A DNA stretch of 64,000 nt from Xiphophorus maculatus (GCF_002775205.1 NC_036454.1:7135882-7199881), one strand, 5' to 3'. Numbered from the stretch's first letter, positions 37,231-48,382 are shown. Notes: generated by a model from the letters alone, not told the origin. A program made the numbers and translations.

Positions 37231-40200
37231 TATGCAAATGAAACTAACAACTAAGAGTGGGATTCACTGAAATCAAATACTGGCTGCACAGCAGTATGCA
37301 GAGAGAACAGAATACAAGAAATAAGTAAGAACTCAACCTGGAAAGAAATACTATGACAACACCTTTCTACTATAATGAACAAGATACAGTCTGATATTTC
37401 TAAGATAAGCACAAATGAAAACCAAAACGCCAAAGGATCATAATCATTTCATTTCCTATAAAAATTCTGTAACTCTAACCCTACAAAACCACAGCAGGTA
37501 AATCAATGGACTCTATAATATGAAATAATTTGGATTTTTTCCCCTCTAGGCAGAAGATTCCTCTGTTCTATTAAGTATAGCATATTTAGCAGTGGTGAAA
37601 TATTCATCTGCACTGTAGCGTTAATGCACATTTAAACTACCAGCAGAAGTGAATTGCCCTTCCATTCCTTCCTCACTAACATAATCAGATGCAAATTGAA
37701 AACATCCTGCTGTCGATATCAGTTCTGAGTTTCAATATTCCCTGATTCCCAGTGTGATCTTACATTCTCTACTTTCTGTGAAGGTAGAGACAGCACAAGT
37801 GGCTCAAGAATGAGATTTGAATGTCATGCCCCAATATTAATCTGAATTTGTAACTTGGTAAATATTCTGTCTTTCAAAGGTATTTTTGGTTACACTGAGT
37901 TGAATGGTATGAGCAGCCAGTAGAAATGGCATCAAGTAATAAAAGAAACTATGAGAAGAAGTAAGAACGATTGAATAATAATAATAATATCCTGGAGGTT
38001 ATTTTACTTCCGCTGCTTATGGAAACAGGGAGTACAGTTTTGCTAAGAATGCAGAGATTGGTCTAGTAATGTGTTGATGTTATTGTAATATATGCATATG
38101 TTAGTTTGGTTTCTCAGTTTTGTTTTTCCTCTTACTACATGGGTAGGGGCAAATTTCTAAGGTGTTGATTTGTGTTCACTTTATACTTCTTTCTCCCCTC
38201 AAAAGTGCTCTTTAGAGGAAATGGGATACAGCTTAAATCTTTTCTATATTTTTATTAAACATAAAAGCTGAATGTTAAATATGAATTTGTCTTAATGTTC
38301 ATGAATGAATGAGTCAACCTATCAGGGTTAAGTCTTCTTGAAGGGATCCTTCCAATACTTTTATATGAAGCTGGATTTATTTCATTGTAATTATGAAAAC
38401 CATGACTTAATTTCCGTGTTTTAATCCTTTAACAATTACGGTGTGTGTTTGTAACTTGCTGTCACACTTTATGAATGGATGCAAGCGACAATAGGGTTAG
38501 CCTTTCTTGTGTAACCATTTGGGATTAAGAAGACAGGAGCATTTCCAGCCGTCTTGGCAGCTGTGGCGAGCCACCATGAAGGATTACTGAAACAAGCCAT
38601 GAGGATGTCCCTGTGATGTCTCGGATATTGCTCCTCACCGGTGCTTAGCACAGCCTTTACGGTCACATTTTGTGATTACCTCTGAGCTGTATCCAGACAT
38701 AATTAACCTGATGAGAGGCTCAGTAAAGCCCAGCTGATTTTGAGCTCTGCTCATATATTGGGAAACAGACAGAAAGTGTTAACAAGGCTTCAGCAAAAAC
38801 TTGCAGATGCTCAAAAAGCACCAACAATGAATATTTTTTAAAAAGTTTCAAGTAAGTTGTTTCTATTCATGAAGGAGATTCATCATTCTTCAAAGAGAAA
38901 CAATTTGATTAAGGCAGATGAAGTGAGCTGATGCTAAAGATCTGACTGGAGTGTCTCTGGTTTCTATTCATTTTCCTCTTCCATCAGAAGATAATCCTCT
39001 TCTCCTGCTTCAAAAAGAAATGATATTGGATGTAGAGAAAGCTGAATGGGTGAACACAAAGTCCTCTCTGGAGTGTAGGATGAAAGCAGGATGAAGGAGA
39101 ACACAGAGCACATCGCTTTCTGAATAAAAATCACAATAGGAATGTACAGTTTCTTTCCATCGTCGCTTATTTTGTCCTCATATAATATTGGCTTCAACTG
39201 AGAACTAGATTGAAATGCTGAATTTTTTTAAATAAGTCAATTATGAGGTAAACAAGTTTCATTTTTCCCAGTTACATCCTGATTTCTCCCTTGTCTCTCT
39301 GTTTTCAAAGTATTTTTACCATAAAAATCTGGCTACTCCAGATGCTTTACTCTCATTTTTTTTCCCACCAGAGGGGTTTCCATCCATTCCCCAGACCAAC
39401 CACTGTCACATCTCCACCAAGTTTCCTCAGATTTCTTTTTTCTCATTTCCACCCCAACTCTTTAAATCCCTGTGGATAATGGAAGTGAATGTTTCTCTAA
39501 GCTTCTCTCCACTTCCAGGCTAAAGAAGTTAATACATGTTTCCTGTAAAGCTCAGCCTCTTTCACCTAGTCAGTACACAATTTAGGTTAAACACTTCATT
39601 GGGTTGTGAAAGACTTTAGCGCTTCACATAGCTTACCGTCTCTCAGTGCTAAGTTTAGATGCCTTGCATTGAATTGATAAATCAATATAAATCATATGCT
39701 ACATTTAAAATAAAGTGTAATAAAGTGTAGACTTTGTCAGTTTTGTCAAGTTGTTTGGTCTATGTGATATACTGATATTACTTTTTGTTTTGTTTTCATT
39801 ACTGAATTTCCACATTGTTTTGTAATGAAACTCCGTAATCTGTCAATTTGTTTCAGTTGGTTTGCCTTTTGTGCTCCTCCCTCATTTCCCTGTTATACCT
39901 GCTAGTTAATTTGTATTTATATCAGTACTCTTTGAATCTGTCTTTCCAGTTTTGACTCCTGGTTACATTTTTGACATGTCAGCTGTGAAATCTTGCCAGA
40001 TCAGCAACCTTTGTTTCTTAAAATCTGTTAGGTCCTTCCATCCTTCTGTCTCTTACCAGTGGGCATAGTTTTAGGTGCTTGTGCACCGGGAGAGCTAATA
40101 ATTTTGTTAAATCAAATCCCTTATATTTACCCATCACACAATTACAAATCCAACATTAGACTGTAAAATAGTTTCTTTTTTTATTTATAGCTGGCTCTGT

Positions 40201-40806
40201 TCAAAAATAAAAAATAAAAAATTCAAAATTATTTCCAATCAACTTTGCTTTTCTGATTGCATAAAAAAAAATCTCACCTGAAATACTTTCTGAGTCCTGT
40301 TTGACCTCATCTCATTACCAGATCTGCAGCTGTTTCCCAGCTGTATCCTTCCCCCTGGCCTGCTGACATATTTCTAACGAAATTTCTCTGAGCTGCTGCC
40401 AGTTTCACTTCCCCTCCTACCTTTTCTATCATTTAATCAGACTCTTTCCTCTTGCTGTGGGGTTGATTATTAAATCACTAATGTCTCCTGCCTTCTCAAG
40501 AAAGCATTTCAAACTGCTTCGGGTTAAACTTGTCACTGGTTTATTTCTAAATTAATTTCAAGTTTGTAAGAAAGCTGCAGCTCCACACCTGCGCCAAAGA
40601 AGCTGGAAAGAAAAATATTTTGGAAAATAAAATCAAATTCAGCTTCCAACAAACTGATTCCACTCAAATGTAATTGCTGAAGGGATCAGAGGTTTCCTTA
40701 TGTATTCAAATGAGGTGCTTGTAATTAGCATAGGAAGCTTCTTTATTCCTAGCCTGCTAAAGAGTAAAAATCAACATCTTTGTTATCCTATTTCTGATCT
40801 AATATC

Positions 40807-40842
40807 TGCAATATTACGGATTTTATAATCCGTAATATTGCA
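40807..40842. repeat. Perfect 16-bp hairpin
   Basis: Arms 40807-40822 (tgcaatattacggatt) and 40827-40842 are exact reverse complements with the 4-base loop ttat. No adjacent gene. Confidence 0.9.
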
Positions 40843-40971
40843 TAATTTTTACTTATTAATTTAAACTCTGTTTTTAGTTAGGCTTTCCCCTTCTCATGAA
40901 CAGTAGTTCCTGTTAGACTTTAGCATCACTCTGTCATGTTTGACAGCCTGCTAGGCTAGGAATAAAGACTT

Positions 40972-41020
40972 ATTGAATATTACTGCACCACTCTCTACTT
41001 TATTTCTGCCTGAATTAAAA
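40972..41020. repeat. 49-bp repeat, copy 1 (second copy at 42538-42587)
   Basis: The segment around ctctctactttatttctgcc is repeated 1.5 kb away at 42538-42587 in the same orientation with about three differences. It may be the end of an unrecognised transposon, or a local duplication. Confidence 0.7.
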
Positions 41021-41284
41021 TTCAGGGCAGAATTTTAAGTTGCAGCACATTTAAATGTGCCTTTTTATTTTCAACTGAAACACACCAAAACCACCACATA
41101 TAAATAAACATCTCATTTTAAATGCACTTTATTATAGAATGATGCCAACTGTGGATGCATCTGTGTGCTCAGAACAGACAGCAGCAAAATTGACAAAAGT
41201 ACTGAAGGACGTACACATTTCCCTGTAGGTGTATGAGTAAAATAAAACAATAAAAAAGAACCAGAGAAAATGCAGTTGGTATTT

Positions 41285-41515
41285 GTTGCCTTGCAGCAAA
41301 AGGATACTGGGATTAAATCCCTCCCTGATGTCTTATGTTCTCACTATGCATATGTGGGCGCTCTCTTGGTATTCTAGCTTTGAAAACATGGTTGTTTGGT
41401 CAATTGGTAACTCTAAAATGAATCTCTGTGTGAATGTGTATTTGTGTGCATAGTTATTTGTCGGGGTGTCCTCTCCACCAATGATCACTAGACATAGGCA
41501 CTAGGCTGCCTACAA
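41285..41515 (+). repeat. Common teleost interspersed repeat, plus orientation
   Basis: The segment ttgttgccttgcagcaaaag through ggtcaattggtaactctaaa and ctagacataggcactaggct is a decayed copy of a repeat found widely in teleosts. The reverse-orientation copy at 48755-48912 shows the same blocks. Non-coding. Confidence 0.55.
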
Positions 41516-41779
41516 CTTTACAAGGACAAATACGACATCCATGGTTTAAAACTTCATGAAGTTGAATCTACTGTACAAGCAAACATTCTATTTTTGGGGC
41601 ACACAGAAACTCTGATTTTCACACATTGTTTTAATGACAACTACATGGCCAAAAATATGAAAACATTTCCAGACATCCAAAAATTATTTATAAAACAAAA
41701 TAATTCTACATTTTCTGGAAAAATATACTGGTAAGAGGAGAATGAAGAAAATAAGAATGAAAATGAGAACGAAATAAGC

Positions 41780-41834
41780 AATTTCACCTTGGGGATCAAT
41801 AAAGTATATTCTATTCTATTCTATTGTATTCTAA
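41780..41834 (+). mobile_element. LINE 3' end with (ATTCT)n tail
   Basis: Reads caccttggggatcaataaag followed by repeated attct units. This is the typical 3' terminus of a fish L2/CR1-like LINE, on the plus strand, 5'-truncated to a few tens of bases. Related tails occur on the minus strand at 46227 and 57983. Confidence 0.6.
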
Positions 41835-42537
41835 GACCTTTCTTGGAGATCTGTTGTTCCTAAAAATGTTTTAAAACTTCCCTGTTTGAACAACATTTAT
41901 GGACATTTTAAACTAACATTTGCATGTCTATGAATCTACAGAAGTTAATACTAACATAAAATATTTCTGTATTTTTGCAAGTAACCAGAATTGCCATCAC
42001 TGTATTGTCCTCAAGCACAACATTATCCTGTGTATCACAAAATCAACAACCACAAAAAGAAACAATCAGTTATATTATGTTTCCATTATTCACATAGTTG
42101 CTTGGTTTCTTTATCTCCCTGCACAAAATACAGCTAGATGGTCCATTACCAGAATTGGTTTCTTACTTTGTAAAGGTCACACAAATGAAATTCAGATTAG
42201 ATACTGACATCAGGATATAGTTTTTGGGTATTTGAATTGGTTTCTTGTTAAACGGGAAATAAACACGTTCGAACCTTTTCAGATTCCACGGCTTATGAAA
42301 TTGGAACATAAAGAAAGCAAGATTTTCCAGCTCACATCTTTATGTGATTAAACCTTTTGAGTAAAGCACTTATGAATAAAGTATTCAGTTTCAGCTTTGC
42401 GTTCACTGTTTTTCCTCTCAATTTTAACCTGTGAACGGTCCAACAACCACTGCAGCTTGTTGTTCCCTGAATGTGAAGTAGCACAGAAAAAAAGCATGTG
42501 TTTTCACAAAAACTGTGCATCTCAAATAACCGACATG

Positions 42538-42587
42538 TTGAATATTAGTGCTCCACTCTCTACTTTATTTCTGCCCTGAATTAAAAT
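42538..42587. repeat. 49-bp repeat, copy 2
   Basis: Near-identical to 40972-41020 (see there), with an extra c in the gccctgaa segment. Confidence 0.7.
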
Positions 42588-42765
42588 ACTGAGGCACCAG
42601 TTGCTGCTGGTCAGCAACCAGTGAAACACATACAACCTTCTGTCTTCAAATGAGAGGATAAAATTGGCCATGATGACAAGATATTCAATTGATTTCCGTG
42701 TATGCTCAACCTGGAGTTATTAATCATCTAATAATACATTATGTTCAGCTGTAGACAGGGCTAAC

Positions 42766-43005
42766 CTTTCTTGCTCTGCCAGAGGCTTTCCTGATCCGAA
42801 CATGTGCTGCATGATAATCTGTCCTCACTGGACTTTGCAGCACTGTCAGAGACGTCACCTCTTTTGATCTCTGACTGCCACTCTGTGGTCGTAAATATTT
42901 AACACCGCTTCCGTCGTTCCCCACACTAGCTACAATAAATTTGATGCCTGCATCTCGTGTATCAAAATTTAAGGTTAAGATGTAGGTGTAACAGAAATTT
43001 CCCCA
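42766..43005 (-). CDS. Candidate orphan coding exon, unidentified
   Basis: Minus-strand open segment of exactly 240 bases (80 codons). On its 5' side is a strong acceptor with a T-rich tract (tttttttgtcctacag at about 43006-43021) and on its 3' side a gttagc donor after AAG. The translation looks protein-like: it starts WGNFCYTYILTLNFDTRDAG and ends with a basic stretch RIRKASGRARK. I do not recognise the family. No second exon was found within a few kilobases. It could be an exon of an unknown gene, a remnant of a decayed gene or transposon gene, or a chance frame. The downstream acceptor after gatgcag (giving a start at GIKFIV) is an alternative. Confidence 0.35.
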
Positions 43006-43830
43006 CTGTAGGACAAAAAATTTATTTCTAAAACAGTTAAGGTCACATTTATTGCACTCCTGCTGAATATGTGTGAAAAGTGTCAAAATGTTTTAATTTA
43101 GAAAAAGAAGAAAAAAATGTTTAATTATTAAGTTTGAACTGGACTACATTTATTCAGTTACAAAACAAGGTTAGGTTCATTTGTCATGTTTTGAAAAATT
43201 TGCCTTTAATTTCAGTAGATTTCAAATGAGAGAAAAATCACAAGAACTCAGGGGGAAACAGAATGTCCTCAATTAATGAATACAATTTTCAAGATGCTTT
43301 GATCAACTTCAGTTCAAACTTCAAAAGTTAAAGTATAAAATAAAAAAAATGCTCTTGTTACTCAAATGAAAGATCTGCCAATAAATATGGCACAACTGTA
43401 AAGAAAGCACTTTTGTTTAGAAAAGCCAGGGCAGGTTGCTTTGAACTCTTGTCTAAGGAGCAAGACAAAAATTAGATCTGCCTTGGCAAAAAGATCAGTT
43501 TCTGGCAAATTTTCATCCTGTGTCATTCATCAAGATTAAAGAAAATAACCTTTGTCTGATGAAAACCTTTTTGTTTGATCGTGTTTTTCATTTCACCTTA
43601 AAAGCCAAGTCAGGTTTTTACAGTTTGACATTGTATCAGGCTTTGTCATTTTCACTGGTGCTGAAACTATGTTTTCCATCTATTTAAGCACACCTGTTAT
43701 TTTACATCTTATGGATCATATTGTATATTACAGTGGCTTAAAATACTGCAGAACAATTTATTCATAATAATCCTAACAATCTGTGGGATACAATAAAAAC
43801 AAGTCAATCATTCAATTTCTAAGTTGAATG

Positions 43831-43909
43831 ATTACATTGCATACAAAACTTAAGAGCAAAGCATTTACAAATAGCAACTAAGCCTATTTTTATTGTTTTA
43901 ACTACATAC
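43831..43909. repeat. 80-bp duplicated segment, copy 1 (tmem17 3' UTR)
   Basis: Matches 44951-45030 in the same orientation at roughly 90% identity (shared core: acaaaacttaagagcaaag). It lies just downstream of the tmem17 stop. On the minus strand it carries an AATAAA at 43894-43889, the best poly(A) signal candidate for tmem17. Confidence 0.85.
43889..43894 (-). promoter_or_regulatory. tmem17: Candidate tmem17 poly(A) signal
   Basis: AATAAA on the minus strand about 150 bases after the tmem17 stop codon. Position and motif fit, but no downstream cleavage evidence is available. Confidence 0.45.
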
Positions 43910-44045
43910 ATACTACTAACTCTAAAATTGTTATTAGTTATCAAACTAATTTTGTGGGCAAGTACGCTACCATTGTAATAAAAACAAAAAAACGCAGTGG
44001 ATGTTTTACTAAAACCAGTCATGTAAGAAAGACTGTTGTCTGTCT

Positions 44046-44354
44046 TTAATGAGTGGGTGAAACTGGAAGCACGCTGCGGTTATAGGGAAGCCCGTAGATG
44101 GGACTCATCTCTGCATGCCGCAAGCTCTCCACCTTGCCAAATTGCCGCAGGTGGAAGAGAAGGGTGAGCTTTCGGGTCATTGTCCTCAGCGCCAAGAAGG
44201 AAGCCAGGATTTGGGCGAGCAGGAAAATAAGATAGATGAAGTGGACGGCTCTCTCCAGAGGCAGAATGATAACGCCTTCATCTGTGATGAAGAACAGCAG
44301 CACGGGCAGCTGGAACGTGAAAGACAGGAGCCAGAAGGCTGCCAGGGCTGGCAC
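44046..44354 (-). CDS. tmem17: tmem17 coding exon 4 and stop
   Basis: Encodes residues 117-218 and the TAA at 44048-44046. It starts VPALAAFWLL after a gtcatcag acceptor and carries helices 3 and 4 with the intervening loop ITDEGVIILPLERA. The cytosolic tail FHLRQFGKVESLRHAEM has the FHL-Q-F pattern of the family, followed by a lineage-specific end. Confidence 0.95.
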   Translation of the reverse strand: MPALAAFWLLSFTFQLPVLLFFITDEGVIILPLERAVHFIYLIFLLAQILASFLALRTMTRKLTLLFHLRQFGKVESLRHAEMSPIYGLPYNRSVLPVSPTH

Positions 44355-47300
44355 CTGATGACAGGGAGGAAAGAAACAGAGTCTGGTGCATAAGAGGGAA
44401 AGACTGAGCAGTGAAATATGAAGTGCCTCCATTACATCCCTGAGAAAAGTCATTGATGAATCAATATCTTAAGAAGTCCAGTTTGCAATTTCTTACAAGC
44501 CATGTAGAGAACAGAAAAACATGTAGAAAGTCTTCAACTCAAATTTAGAGATTAAGATTTGGATTATTTTACTTTTTAAAAGGGGAATGAACAGTTTTGC
44601 AGGGAACAATAAATGTTGAGACATACTGTCACATAAGAATTTTTCTTGTGGTTCAGTATGGATGTGTTTCTGAGTTACCTTTTCTTTAAGGTTGCCAATG
44701 TAGCCCAGGTAGAGTCGGATCACTTCAATCACTGTGACAAGGACCAACCCAGTTATGAGCAGAGCCTGGTAGTATCCAGGAAGATAGTAATACTGTAAAC
44801 AGAGAAGAAATGTTATGAGAATATTTTAGATTACAAGAACCCAATACATTAAAACCTGTCTCTGTATCGTCTGATTGGTCCCTTTGTTTTGTTTAATATG
44901 CATGCAAACTAAGTATTATTTTCACTGGACCAAAGAAACTTTGGCTTCTTATTATATTACGTACAAAACTTAAGAGCAAAGAATTTACAAATAGCAATTA
45001 AGCCTATTTTTTATTGTTTTAACTACATACTTTAAAAATTTTTTGTAGAGTGGTTTGTAACATATTGCTCTGGTACAATAAATGTGGCTCTTTCATTCCC
45101 TCATCCTCTCTCTTAATAACTTTGCATTTCATGATTTAATATAATAGCTTTTCTTCAGTGTGTTTTCCATCAATTTCTGCACACTGCTTCCCTAATCATT
45201 CCTCTTATTTACAGTACATTCTTTTTTAACATTATTTTTTAAATAAATCTTTACAACAATGGTTTGTATAAAGGCTATTTAACTACCAAATAAACAAATA
45301 GTATTATGAAGACTCTAGAAAACGTGATTAAAATTTAAAAGATTATTGCGGTTTAAGGGCAATTTTATTGAGTAAAAGAGAGGACTAGAGTCCCCATATG
45401 AAAATACTTTTTATGGGGAAACCACTAGGTGGTGCCACAATTAAAGCCTTTTATTTGAAATCAGAATAATATGACATTTTTCATATTTGGAAGTTTATGA
45501 TTTTACATTTTTAAATTTTGTTTGTCTATTATTTGCCTAGTTTGACAAATACTACTATGTCTTTGTATCTTTCTATCCATTTGTAACCTGTGCAAAGCAC
45601 GTTGTGTCACTTGTTTGTAAGATATGTTTGATTGACTATGTGACTGGAGGTTCACAGTTTCTAGGGTTTTTGATGATGTCACCTAATAGGTCTAATAGGT
45701 CTTAGAGTGCAATTCTATTTATATAGAGTGAAACATTACATACAAGTATGGTTGCAGTTGTTTTGAGAAATATTTAAGATTTATAGTGATTTTCCAAATA
45801 CTTACTTTCACTTCCAACATGAACACAGCAGAAAACCACCAACAAGGAAAGTAAAACAAGTTGAAGTACAAAAGCATTTGAAGGGGAAGGTGAGAAACCA
45901 ACTCGTTGACCACTGGAAAAAAAAAAAAAAATCAGAGAATTTTAGATATTTTTACATAAATGAGATTTGTAGGGAAAAGCATGTGTAATAATCTGTTTGC
46001 AATCCTAACTCAAAGAGGAGTAATATGTAAGTTTTGCAACATAAAAATATTGAAATCTCATGTAACTACAAGAAATTTTAAACCATATAAAGAAGGTGAA
46101 TTTTTATATGTTTTGTTTTGAGCGAATACAAGAAAATACAAGAATGTGTTGTTGCTACACATGGCATTTGTCACAATGAGTTTTATTAAATCTACTTTAA
46201 TGTCTCACAAAAAACATTAAACTGTAGAATAGAATAGAAGTACTTTATTCATCCCAGCAGGGAAATTACTTCGCAGTTACAGCATAGACACAAGACAAGA
46301 CAAGAGACAAGACACAATAACAACATCCGGGTGTTGAGTCTGGAGTTTGGCTGCGGTAGAGCTGATGACGTTACAGGCCACCGCTGCATCAGCCGATGGG
46401 GGAATGTAAACAGTGATCAAAATGGCGGACGTAAACTCCCTCGGTAAATAATACGGCCGCATTCCCACAGCCAGAAGTTCAATGTCCGGGCTACAAATCT
46501 GTTCCTTCACGTTAACATGACCGGGATTACACCACCTCTCACTCACATAAAGTGCAATCCCGCCGCCCCTCTTCTTCCGACTCTTGGAAAAGTCCCTGTC
46601 CCCCGCACCAAGGAAAATCCAGGGACCTCCACGCTGTAGTCCAGAATAAGCAAGTGCAGCCAGGTTTCCGTGAAGCAGAAGATACTGCACTCCCTGTACT
46701 CCTTCTGGGTCCTAACCAGTGCCGTGAGTTCGTCCGTCTTATTCCCCAAAGACCTCACGTTCCCCACAATAATCGCCGGTACCGCTGGTTTGTGCCGTCT
46801 CCTCTTGCCCCTCCGTTTAATTCCAGACCTGCAGCCCCGTCGTCTCCTCCGTAACTCCTCTGGGACCACAGGCCTGTCTCCGGGCAGCAGCAGAGGCTTA
46901 CACAGCGCAATCAGCTGTTCACGCGAGCAAACAATGCCGCTACTCCGTTCGGCGAGGTTCTCCGCAACAAAGAGTAGAAAAAGTAGCAGAAGAACGCGGA
47001 GAACAGCGACAGAACCACATCCAGCCATTGTGGAAAGCTTAACTGATGATCTATGGGTTCTTTAAGCACGGATCCTTAATCGGCTACAGCAAATATACAC
47101 AGATTAACACACACGACGGGAGCTGCGTCTGCAAGCAACCAGCTGTGCCGGCGTATAGCATCAAACTGTACATTCATATAGATTATGTTTTACCAAGAAA
47201 GATGCTGGTAACTTTTATTGGCTATGCTATTCATGAATGCATAAAGTGTAACCTCAAATTCATGAGACGAAACAACACAAGTGACTGCTGCATGCTCATA

Positions 47301-47833
47301 TGCATATGGTGATTCAAATAAAGGAACAGTATATTTGTTTACTTTTAAAGTCATTCTTTAGCTAGATATAATGATATCCCGGATATAATAAATCTCTTCA
47401 GTAACATATTTTGTCAGACCATAAATTATTTTAAAGAACGTTTGGTTCTTCTACAGTTTAAATATTGGATAGAAATACCTGAACTTGTTTAGCTTGGTGG
47501 TATATTGTATAGCATCAAGCTGCTCCTGGATTTTTTTGTGCACATTCAAGATATGAACTGCTCTAGTCATCCTGCAATTTATCAAATAGGAACTCCTAAA
47601 CTTGGTAGTTGTAGAGTGGTGTTTGTAATGTTATAAACAGGAGTTATAAACAGTATTTATTTGCTAGGCTGACGTTAAAAGCACAGGTGCAGCGTGTTGA
47701 ACGAACCACATGCATCCTCCTGCTCCCTGCTGAAGTCACTGTCCGCTGTCCTGTTGTTTGTGAACACGGAGCCTCCCATGTAGGCAAGGCCTATCTGCAG
47801 GTTGTCCGGTACAGGCGAGTAAAACACAGGCAT
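44046..47833 (-). CDS. tmem17: tmem17 (transmembrane protein 17), complete four-exon gene span
   Basis: Exons 47833-47707, 45912-45806, 44792-44679 and 44354-44046 join in phase with GT-AG borders to give 218 residues (human TMEM17 is about 198). Four hydrophobic helices are seen: about 56-76, 86-106, 119-139 and 152-172. Family-typical segments include LPLQMLLYFN, IEVIRLYLGYIGNLKEKVP and LPLERAVHFIYL. Known of the family: TMEM17 is part of the MKS/B9 complex of the ciliary transition zone and controls entry of membrane proteins into cilia. The N-terminus (residues 1-42) and the last 30 or so residues are variable. selenoe lies upstream on the same strand; its candidate poly(A) signal is about 400 bases before this start codon. 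Intron 1 contains a LINE insertion. Confidence 0.94.
44679..44792 (-). CDS. tmem17: tmem17 coding exon 3
   Basis: 114 bases, 38 codons, phase 0 at both ends (residues 79-116). Begins YYYLPGYYQALL after gtttacag and ends KEK before gtaact. Holds helix 2 and the highly conserved IRLYLGYIGNLKEK segment. Confidence 0.95.
44951..45030. repeat. 80-bp duplicated segment, copy 2 (tmem17 intron 2)
   Basis: The second copy of the segment at 43831-43909. It lies in tmem17 intron 2 and also carries a minus-strand AATAAA at 45015-45010. Confidence 0.85.
45806..45912 (-). CDS. tmem17: tmem17 coding exon 2
   Basis: Completes codon 43 (Val) and encodes residues 44-78, from VNELVSHLPLQML to FMLEVK, before a gtaagt donor. 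Preceded by a long T-run and ccag. Contains helix 1 with the FYFPCWWFS core. Confidence 0.95.
46227..47158 (-). mobile_element. Internally deleted L2/CR1-like LINE in tmem17 intron 1
   Basis: On the minus strand the element runs from about 47158 to 46227 and ends in a short agaat microsatellite after the 3' UTR words atttccctgctgggatgaat. Flanks 46215-46226 (cattaaactgta) and 47159-47170 (catcaaactgta) form a 12-bp target-site duplication with one mismatch. A long frame opens at 47028. It has an N-terminal lead, then an apurinic-type endonuclease domain start (VGNVRSLGNKTDEL, CFTETWL), continued in another frame (GGGIALYVSERWCNPGH, IPPSADA). The two frames are out of register because of a one-base loss in a G-run near 46605. 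Coding stops after QTQHPDVVIV; the end of the endonuclease and the whole reverse transcriptase are absent and the sequence passes straight into the 3' UTR. Non-functional. Confidence 0.85.
47707..47833 (-). CDS. tmem17: tmem17 coding exon 1
   Basis: Encodes residues 1-42 plus one base. The start ATG follows gagccacc, a fair Kozak context, and the frame runs MPVFYSPVPDNLQIGLAYMG to EDAC before a gttcgt donor that matches exon 2 in phase. This N-terminus is poorly conserved in the family, but the frame join to exon 2 and the NNRT region support it. The start is less certain than the other exons. Confidence 0.82.
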
Positions 47834-48235
47834 GGTGGCTCAAACCTTTGGTCATGGCAGAACTAACAGTCCAAACACTCTAATTGTGGCATCTGTGTCT
47901 GGATCTGCAGCTAATTCCTGTTGTCCTCTATACTATAAATGCACAGTAGAGATTGTAATGGCTACACAGAGACAGACAGTCCAATGCTACTGCTAATCAG
48001 ATTATCAAGAGGGAGGCGGGCTGAGGATTAGTCTGAAACATTGACATTATGCATTGTCTGTTAGTGGGTATTTTTCATGAGTAAATCTGTTTATATGCTT
48101 TGGGAATAAATTGGTATTTGAGTTCCACTGAGTTCACATAGGGACAGCAGCGATAACACTGGCAATTTACACCGTTTTGTTCCTAGCAATTTGGTACAAT
48201 GAAACAGATAAAAATGGAATCTAGTTTTTGTAATT

Positions 48236-48241
48236 TTTATT
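48236..48241 (-). promoter_or_regulatory. selenoe: Candidate selenoe poly(A) signal
   Basis: AATAAA on the minus strand, about 50 bases after the SECIS element and 173 bases after the selenoe stop. The position fits a compact selenoprotein 3' UTR. Confidence 0.6.
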
Positions 48242-48291
48242 TAAGTGTGTAAATAAACAGTAAGCCTTTAGTATGCCTAACACTCTCCACA

Positions 48292-48382
48292 CTGCATCCA
48301 ACCAGCGAGTCCTCAGAATGGGGCCTGGCTGTAACAGTCTTGCCTTTTAGCCCCACTCATCATTAATGCGGCTGGGTTGCAG
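48292..48382 (-). promoter_or_regulatory. selenoe: SECIS element of selenoe
   Basis: A foldable selenocysteine insertion element in the 3' UTR, minus strand. Helix I pairs CTGCA and CCAGC (48382-48371) with GCTGG and TGCAG (down to 48292). The non-Watson-Crick quartet is ATGA (48363-48360) opposite TGAG. Helix II is nine continuous pairs, GAGTGGGGC with GCCCCATTC. The apical part begins with an unpaired AAAA, 11 bases after the ATGA core, which is the expected spacing. A further small helix (GGC/GCC, CTGT/ACAG) suggests form 2. It starts only about 27 bases after the stop codon. Confidence 0.9.

Larger units (their letters stand above)
35101..40800. other. Intergenic, no gene seen
   Basis: AT-rich DNA with the simple repeat and possible interspersed repeat listed separately. 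A 22-base word ending in ggctgcacagca occurs at both 35543-35566 and 37268-37291. Frames such as 38469-38666 (minus) and 39291-39479 (plus) lack recognisable domains and splice context. Confidence 0.55.

Noticed and set aside
38469-38666. Minus-strand 65-residue frame
   Set aside because: No domain or splice context; indistinguishable from chance.
44115-44393. Plus-strand 92-residue frame
   Set aside because: Antisense to tmem17 exon 4; the minus frame has the conserved helices and splice sites.
46552-47065. Plus-strand frames antisense to the LINE
   Set aside because: They are shadow frames of the LINE coding region, which reads on the minus strand.
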